The position numbers were made by a program, and so were the translations under genes. Shown one piece after another: positions 5,677-8,616 of a stretch of 8,616 nucleotides of DNA. The notes under the pieces are model-generated. The model did no database searches. It was not told the DNA's origin and saw nothing but the letters and a program-made list of their open reading frames with translations. Source of the stretch: Clostridia bacterium (GTDB lineage: Bacteria; Bacillota_A; Clostridia; Oscillospirales; CAG-272); the NCBI GenBank assembly GCA_017959485.1, contig JAGDAM010000034.1, positions 1 through 8,616 on the forward strand, written 5' to 3'. How positions within the stretch are numbered: the stretch's first letter is position 1; the number at the start of each line of letters is the position of its first letter.

Positions 5677-6525
5677 ATGACTCCCATTAAGGACAGAAAA
5701 CTCGGAACGTCGCTTTGCTTCTCGAGAGAAATCTCGCCGGAGGCATTCGGTCGGCTCGCCTCCGCCGGTATCGGCTGCATCGAGTACTCATTCGGATACA
5801 ATCATTACATGAACGTTCTCGAGTATCCTGCCCATTCGCTCAGATACGCCAACGTCGCCCGAGCGGCGGGACTCGAAAACTGGTCGATACACCTTCCGTT
5901 TTCGGGACGGCTGGATATATCCAACCCGAACAACGAGCTGAGGGACGTCACGATTTATACGAATAAAACTCTGATTCGCGCCGCGGGCCGCGCAGGCGTC
6001 AAAGTCGCCGTGCTGCATCCGTCGAGCGAACCGATTGCCGAAGAGGACCGCCCGATGCGTATGGAACGCTCGCGAGGCGCGATAGAGATCCTGAAAGCCG
6101 AATGCGACCGCGCCGACATGCTGCTCGCCGTCGAGAATCTGCCCCGCACCTGCCTCTGCAGGACGTCGGACGAAATGATCGCCCTTCTGTCGGGGACCGG
6201 AGCCGGCGTCGTTTTCGACACCAACCACTGTCTCGTCGAAGACAATATCCATTACGTAAACAAGCTGGCTGAGGCGGGAATCCCGATCTTTTCGATTCAT
6301 ATTTCCGACTATTTCAGAGACGAAAACGGCGTGCTTGACGAGCGTCACGTCCTGCCGGGCGAGGGAATCAACCGCTGGGGAGAACTGCTCGACGCGCTCG
6401 CGGCGGCCGGATACGAGGGGCCGCTGATGTACGAAGTCCCCGCGAAACCCAAAACCCGCACCGAGCCGATCACGCTCGAAGAACTTTCCGACAATATGAA
6501 GCGCCTGCGCGCAGGAATGATATAG
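5677..6525 (+). CDS. TIM-barrel sugar (phosphate) isomerase/epimerase
   Basis: A 282-residue cytoplasmic protein of the xylose-isomerase-like TIM-barrel family (AP endonuclease family 2 fold), which covers divalent-metal-dependent sugar isomerases, epimerases and inosose dehydratases. Metal-ligand-type residues sit at strand ends as expected: E36 (GCIEYS), H72 (IHLPF), H114 (LHPSSEP), E153 (VENLP), D181 and H184 (FDTNHC), H208 (SIHISDY) and E253 (MYEVP); GEG at 228-230 is also typical. Length matches the family. The ATG at 5677 has AAAGGA (5665-5670) six bases upstream, and a longer reading frame back into the previous gene is not needed. It is followed after 19 nt by a Gfo/Idh/MocA dehydrogenase, a common partnership in inositol and keto-sugar breakdown. 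The exact substrate cannot be read from the sequence. Confidence 0.87.
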   Translation: MTPIKDRKLGTSLCFSREISPEAFGRLASAGIGCIEYSFGYNHYMNVLEYPAHSLRYANVARAAGLENWSIHLPFSGRLDISNPNNELRDVTIYTNKTLIRAAGRAGVKVAVLHPSSEPIAEEDRPMRMERSRGAIEILKAECDRADMLLAVENLPRTCLCRTSDEMIALLSGTGAGVVFDTNHCLVEDNIHYVNKLAEAGIPIFSIHISDYFRDENGVLDERHVLPGEGINRWGELLDALAAAGYEGPLMYEVPAKPKTRTEPITLEELSDNMKRLRAGMI

Positions 6526-6544
6526 TAAGATACGTCAGGAAATC

Positions 6545-7609
6545 ATGAAAAAAACAGACAACAGAGCCGGCTGCGCCGTTATCGGATACGGAGGCATGGG
6601 CGGCTGGCACACAAGGCACCTGCTTGAGAGCGACGTCGGACGGCTCCTGGGGATCTGGGATATCAATCCCGCAAAAAACGAACTTGCCGAAGCCAACGGC
6701 ATCCGCGCATACCGTTCCGAGGAGGAACTTCTGGCCGCCCCCGACGTCTCGGTCGTAACAATCGCAACTCCGAACGATTCGCACGTTCCGATCGCCGTAC
6801 GTGCGATGCGCGCCGGAAAGAACGTCATCTCGGAAAAACCGGTAACGCTTAGCTCGAAGCTGCTCGAAGAGGCGATCGCGGTTTCGCGGGAGACCGGACG
6901 GCTCTTCACCGTTCATCAGAACCGCCGCTGGGACTGCGACTATCTTATGATGAGGCAGATATACGAGTCGGGCAAACTCGGAGAAGTATTTGAGGTCGAG
7001 TCTCGCATTCAGGGCTCGCGCGGAGTACCCGGCGACTGGCGCGGACACAAGCCGCAGGGCGGCGGAATGCTTTACGACTGGGGCGTACACCTGATCGATC
7101 AGATGCTCTGCATCATATCGGACAGACGTCCGGTCGCCGTCGGATGCCGCTTCGAAAACGTGACCAACAAGGAAGTTGACGACGGATTCTATCTCGATAT
7201 CTATTTCGAAGGCGGAATCGTGGGACACGTCGAGGTCGGCACGCACCACTTCATCCAGCTTCCGCGCTTCTTTATGAGCGGGACCGGCGGATCTGCCGTC
7301 ATAAACGACTGGAGAGACCGCGCACGGTGCGTCATCAATCTCGACCGCACCGAATACGAGGTAAAGCCGGTAGTGACCGCCGCCGGAATGACGAAGACGA
7401 TGGCGCCGAGGGCGGAGGACACCCTGCTGACCGAATACGTCGAACGTCCCGATCCCGACGTTCACGATTTCTACCGGAATTTCATTGCCGCGACCCGCGG
7501 CGAGTGCGAACAGACCGTCACCCACGACCAGATGAGACGGGTGATGAAAATAATCGATCTTGCGTTTATGTCCGGAAAAGCAAGATCCGTCATACCATTT
7601 GATATCTGA
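6545..7609 (+). CDS. Gfo/Idh/MocA family oxidoreductase
   Basis: A 354-residue NAD(P)-dependent dehydrogenase acting on a sugar, polyol or derivative. The N-terminal Rossmann fold has GYGGMGG (14-20) and D39 at the end of the second strand (GIWD), which favours NAD over NADP. The catalytic-lysine motif EKP is at 97-99 (K98), followed by HQNRRW (124-129), then the C-terminal alpha/beta domain with GGGMLYDWGVHLID (172-185), where D178, H182 and D185 match the family's proton-relay positions. Length is typical. The ribosome binding site AGGA (6537-6540) is close, 4 nt before ATG. It lies between the isomerase/epimerase gene and a zinc-ribbon membrane protein gene that starts 2 nt after its stop. 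Inositol dehydrogenase-like activity is one option among many; the substrate is not determinable here. Confidence 0.9.
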   Translation: MKKTDNRAGCAVIGYGGMGGWHTRHLLESDVGRLLGIWDINPAKNELAEANGIRAYRSEEELLAAPDVSVVTIATPNDSHVPIAVRAMRAGKNVISEKPVTLSSKLLEEAIAVSRETGRLFTVHQNRRWDCDYLMMRQIYESGKLGEVFEVESRIQGSRGVPGDWRGHKPQGGGMLYDWGVHLIDQMLCIISDRRPVAVGCRFENVTNKEVDDGFYLDIYFEGGIVGHVEVGTHHFIQLPRFFMSGTGGSAVINDWRDRARCVINLDRTEYEVKPVVTAAGMTKTMAPRAEDTLLTEYVERPDPDVHDFYRNFIAATRGECEQTVTHDQMRRVMKIIDLAFMSGKARSVIPFDI

Positions 7610-7611
7610 CC

Positions 7612-8289
7612 ATGTTTTGTTCAAAATGCGGTAAAGAAATACCCGAAGGCAGCTCCTTCTGCGCTAAATGCGGATCCCCGTTAGCACACCGGACACCCGC
7701 GGCTCCGGCTGCACCGGCCCCCGCTCCGGGATATTCAAAGCTTGCCCGCGACCCGAGGATCGCCGCCGGACTGAAAAAGAACCGGAAAGCCGCCGCCGGA
7801 TGCGGAATGATACTTATACCGCTTCCGCTGATCGGTTTCGCCGTATACAGCCTGGTCAGCGGAAAGATGGAGCTGAAAAACGCCCTCATATACGGCGGCG
7901 CGATAAGCGCGGTGTTCCTGATCGTCAACCTTATCTCCGCCGCGGCCGCAAAGGCGCAGAAGGAATACGAAGGGACCGTAACCGACAAACGGACCCGGGA
8001 GGTCACGCGGCATCGGGGCGAGAACTCGGAACGGGTGACCGAATACGTAACCTGCGTTAAGACGTCCGACGGAAAAACAAAGAAGATTGTCGAGCGGGAG
8101 GGCTCGATGATAATCGCGTACAGCTATCTTGAGGTCGGTGACCGGTTTATGTTTCATCCCGGTTTCGCCTTCCCGTACGAGCTTTACGACAAATCGAGGG
8201 CGCCCTATCTCGGCTGCGCCGTCTGCGGAACACACAATCCTACGGAATCCGACTCCTGCAAAAAGTGCGGAGCTCCGCTTATAAAATAA
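7612..8289 (+). CDS. Membrane protein with a zinc ribbon at each end
   Basis: A 225-residue protein with CxxC zinc-knuckle pairs at both termini: C3/C6 with C17/C20 (MFCSKCG ... FCAKCG) and C202/C205 with C216/C219 (CAVCG ... CKKCG). Between them are an Ala/Pro linker (28-40), two hydrophobic segments (about 61-83 and 91-113) and a soluble beta-rich domain (about 118-195) with EYEGTVTDKRTREV and LEVGDRFMFHPGFAF. That domain loosely recalls small DUF2500-like domains, an impression only. Two helices would place both zinc ribbons on the same side, presumably the cytoplasm. The start is 2 nt after the dehydrogenase stop and has no good ribosome binding site, so translation is probably coupled. 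Its relation to the sugar enzymes ahead of it is unknown; such proteins are common in Clostridia without assigned function. Confidence 0.78.
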   Translation: MFCSKCGKEIPEGSSFCAKCGSPLAHRTPAAPAAPAPAPGYSKLARDPRIAAGLKKNRKAAAGCGMILIPLPLIGFAVYSLVSGKMELKNALIYGGAISAVFLIVNLISAAAAKAQKEYEGTVTDKRTREVTRHRGENSERVTEYVTCVKTSDGKTKKIVEREGSMIIAYSYLEVGDRFMFHPGFAFPYELYDKSRAPYLGCAVCGTHNPTESDSCKKCGAPLIK

Positions 8290-8301
8290 TAGACTCCGGT
8301 C

Positions 8302-8346
8302 AACGGGGCTGTGAAAGAACCGAACTTCTTTACAGCCCCGTTTCAA
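8302..8346 (+). terminator. Intrinsic terminator of the four-gene operon
   Basis: A 14-bp stem with one G-T wobble (8302-8315 with 8329-8342; core CGGGGCTGTGAA / TTTACAGCCCCG), a 13-nt loop and a short T-rich tail (TTTCAATTT). It begins 12 nt after the last stop codon. The core GGCTGTnAAAG matches that of the terminator at 3331-3380. Confidence 0.85.
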
Positions 8347-8461
8347 TTTACCCTATCCCGCGGTTCCCTCTCCGGGAACGTCTTCTTTTCAGACTTTTTT
8401 TACATCCGAAAAGCGCTGATAAATCGGCTTTTTTAACGGCCCGTCCTGTTTTTTCTTTGGA
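8347..8461. other. Intergenic spacer with small hairpins; 3' exon flank of the group II intron
   Basis: No gene is seen. It contains an inverted repeat GTTCCC-TCTCC-GGGAAC (8363-8379), a 4-bp GTCT/AGAC hairpin followed by T7 (8380-8401) and a weak AAAAGC/GCTTTT repeat followed by T2 (8409-8434). These could be secondary or decayed terminators on the plus strand. On the minus strand it is the sequence immediately downstream of the intron's predicted 3' end. Confidence 0.5.
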
Positions 8462-8464
8462 ATC

Positions 8465-8492
8465 GAGTAGGGGCTAACGAGTAGCCCCTCTC
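8465..8492 (-). ncRNA. Group II intron domain VI with bulged branch-point A
   Basis: On the minus strand GAG (8490-8492) pairs with CTC (8465-8467) and AGGGGCTA (8482-8489) pairs with TAGCCCCT (8469-8476) around a CTCGT loop. A single A (8468) is left unpaired between the two helices, which is the standard position for the lariat branch point. It is separated from domain V by two bases. Confidence 0.88.
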
Positions 8493-8494
8493 AC

Positions 8495-8526
8495 ACCACC
8501 GTACGTGCCGTTCGGCATACGGCGGT
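8495..8526 (-). ncRNA. Group II intron domain V
   Basis: A canonical fold on the minus strand: a 9-bp lower helix (8518-8526 with 8495-8503) including a G-U wobble at 8523/8498 within the CGC catalytic triad (8522-8524), a two-base CG bulge (8504-8505), a 4-bp upper helix (8514-8517 with 8506-8509) and a GAAC tetraloop (8510-8513). All pairs are Watson-Crick except the expected wobble. This is the ribozyme's metal-binding catalytic core. Confidence 0.9.
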
Positions 8527-8616
8527 TCAACTCAAGTAATAGTCCAAACAACTTAGAAGTCCTCGTTTTGCGAGGATTTCTTTGTTGATGAGGTGCAATC
8601 CTGTTGTTTTGGCTGC
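8527..8616 (-). CDS. Group II intron-encoded reverse transcriptase/maturase, C-terminal 29 codons (partial)
   Basis: The minus strand is open from the window edge to a TGA at 8527-8529. The last residues read GLHLINKEILAKRG followed by LLSCLDYYLS, a leucine-rich basic tail that fits the C-terminal ends of intron-encoded RT/maturase proteins. The main support is position: the stop lies directly next to domain V, as usual for these ORFs, which end in domain IV. The RT, thumb and any endonuclease domains are beyond the window. The fragment is too short to name the intron class. Confidence 0.75.
   Translation of the reverse strand, partial: AAKTTGLHLINKEILAKRGLLSCLDYYLS

Larger units (their letters stand above)
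8462..8616 (-). mobile_element. Group II intron, 3' portion (continues past the right edge)
   Basis: On the minus strand the order is: end of a reverse transcriptase/maturase gene, domain V, a two-base linker, domain VI with a bulged A, and a predicted 3' end at 8462 (ends in AT, matching the AY rule). This is the standard 3' layout of a bacterial retroelement-type group II intron. The predicted branch A at 8468 is the seventh base from the 3' end, the usual distance. The intron lies in the spacer downstream of the operon terminator and points towards it. The triad CGC in domain V (8522-8524) is the version reported for IIC introns, but class assignment needs the rest of the element. Confidence 0.88.

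Noticed and set aside
6470..7624. Long 384-codon open frame on the minus strand over the dehydrogenase gene
   Set aside because: It is a shadow of a well-supported plus-strand gene in GC-rich DNA. It has no ribosome binding site, no promoter and no recognisable motifs.
8409..8434. AAAAGC/GCTTTT inverted repeat followed by T residues as a terminator
   Set aside because: Only six A/T-rich pairs with a 12-nt loop; too weak to call as an independent terminator.
8265..8477. Plus-strand 70-codon open frame at the end of the last operon
   Set aside because: It runs through the terminator hairpin, the spacer and the intron end and has no ribosome binding site or known motif.
1..8616. CRISPR arrays, tRNA genes, insertion sequences with terminal repeats, toxin-antitoxin or phage genes
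   Set aside because: Looked for on both strands; no repeat-spacer pattern, cloverleaf, transposase or defence motif was seen apart from the group II intron.

Overview
The window looks like a chromosomal piece of an uncultured member of the Bacillota, probably class Clostridia and perhaps a gut Oscillospirales or Christensenellales relative. The grounds are lipoprotein signal peptides of the clostridial type, an rRNA-type promoter and leader, near-consensus sigma-A promoters with 17-bp spacers, purine-rich ribosome binding sites and hairpin-plus-T terminators. The genes are GC-rich and the spacers AT-rich. No taxonomic marker gene is inside, so this assignment is an inference.

Layout, left to right. 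(1) 1-270: on the minus strand, the promoter, upstream A-tracts and transcribed leader of an rRNA operon firing leftwards out of the window; the 16S gene itself would lie just past base 1. (2) 331-3380, plus strand: a promoter and three genes, namely an orphan solute-binding lipoprotein, a ribokinase (rbsK-like) and a small two-helix membrane protein, ending at a strong bidirectional terminator. (3) 3406-4964, minus strand: a convergent single gene for a second lipoprotein, which I align as a diverged paralogue of the first one, with a perfect TTGACA-17-TATAAT promoter. (4) 5029-8346, plus strand: a divergent promoter, a structured leader and a tight four-gene operon (six-helix membrane protein, TIM-barrel sugar isomerase/epimerase, Gfo/Idh/MocA dehydrogenase, membrane protein with a zinc ribbon at each end) ending at a terminator. 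(5) 8462-8616, minus strand: the 3' end of a group II intron, with the last 29 codons of its reverse transcriptase/maturase, domain V and domain VI with a bulged branch-point A.

Functionally the middle of the window is about carbohydrate handling. The lipoproteins would capture a ligand outside the cell; the ribokinase would phosphorylate a pentose; the TIM-barrel enzyme and the NAD(P)-dependent dehydrogenase look like a pair that interconverts and oxidises a sugar or polyol. No permease or ATPase is present, so uptake must depend on genes elsewhere. The membrane proteins have no recognised role.

Both ends lie in sequences that are normally multi-copy (rRNA operon, group II intron), which suggests the window may be a whole contig bounded by repeats. 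I did not find a clear-cut new defence or mobile system. The least explained items are the paralogue pair of lipoproteins, the switch-like leader ahead of the four-gene operon and the double zinc-ribbon membrane protein.
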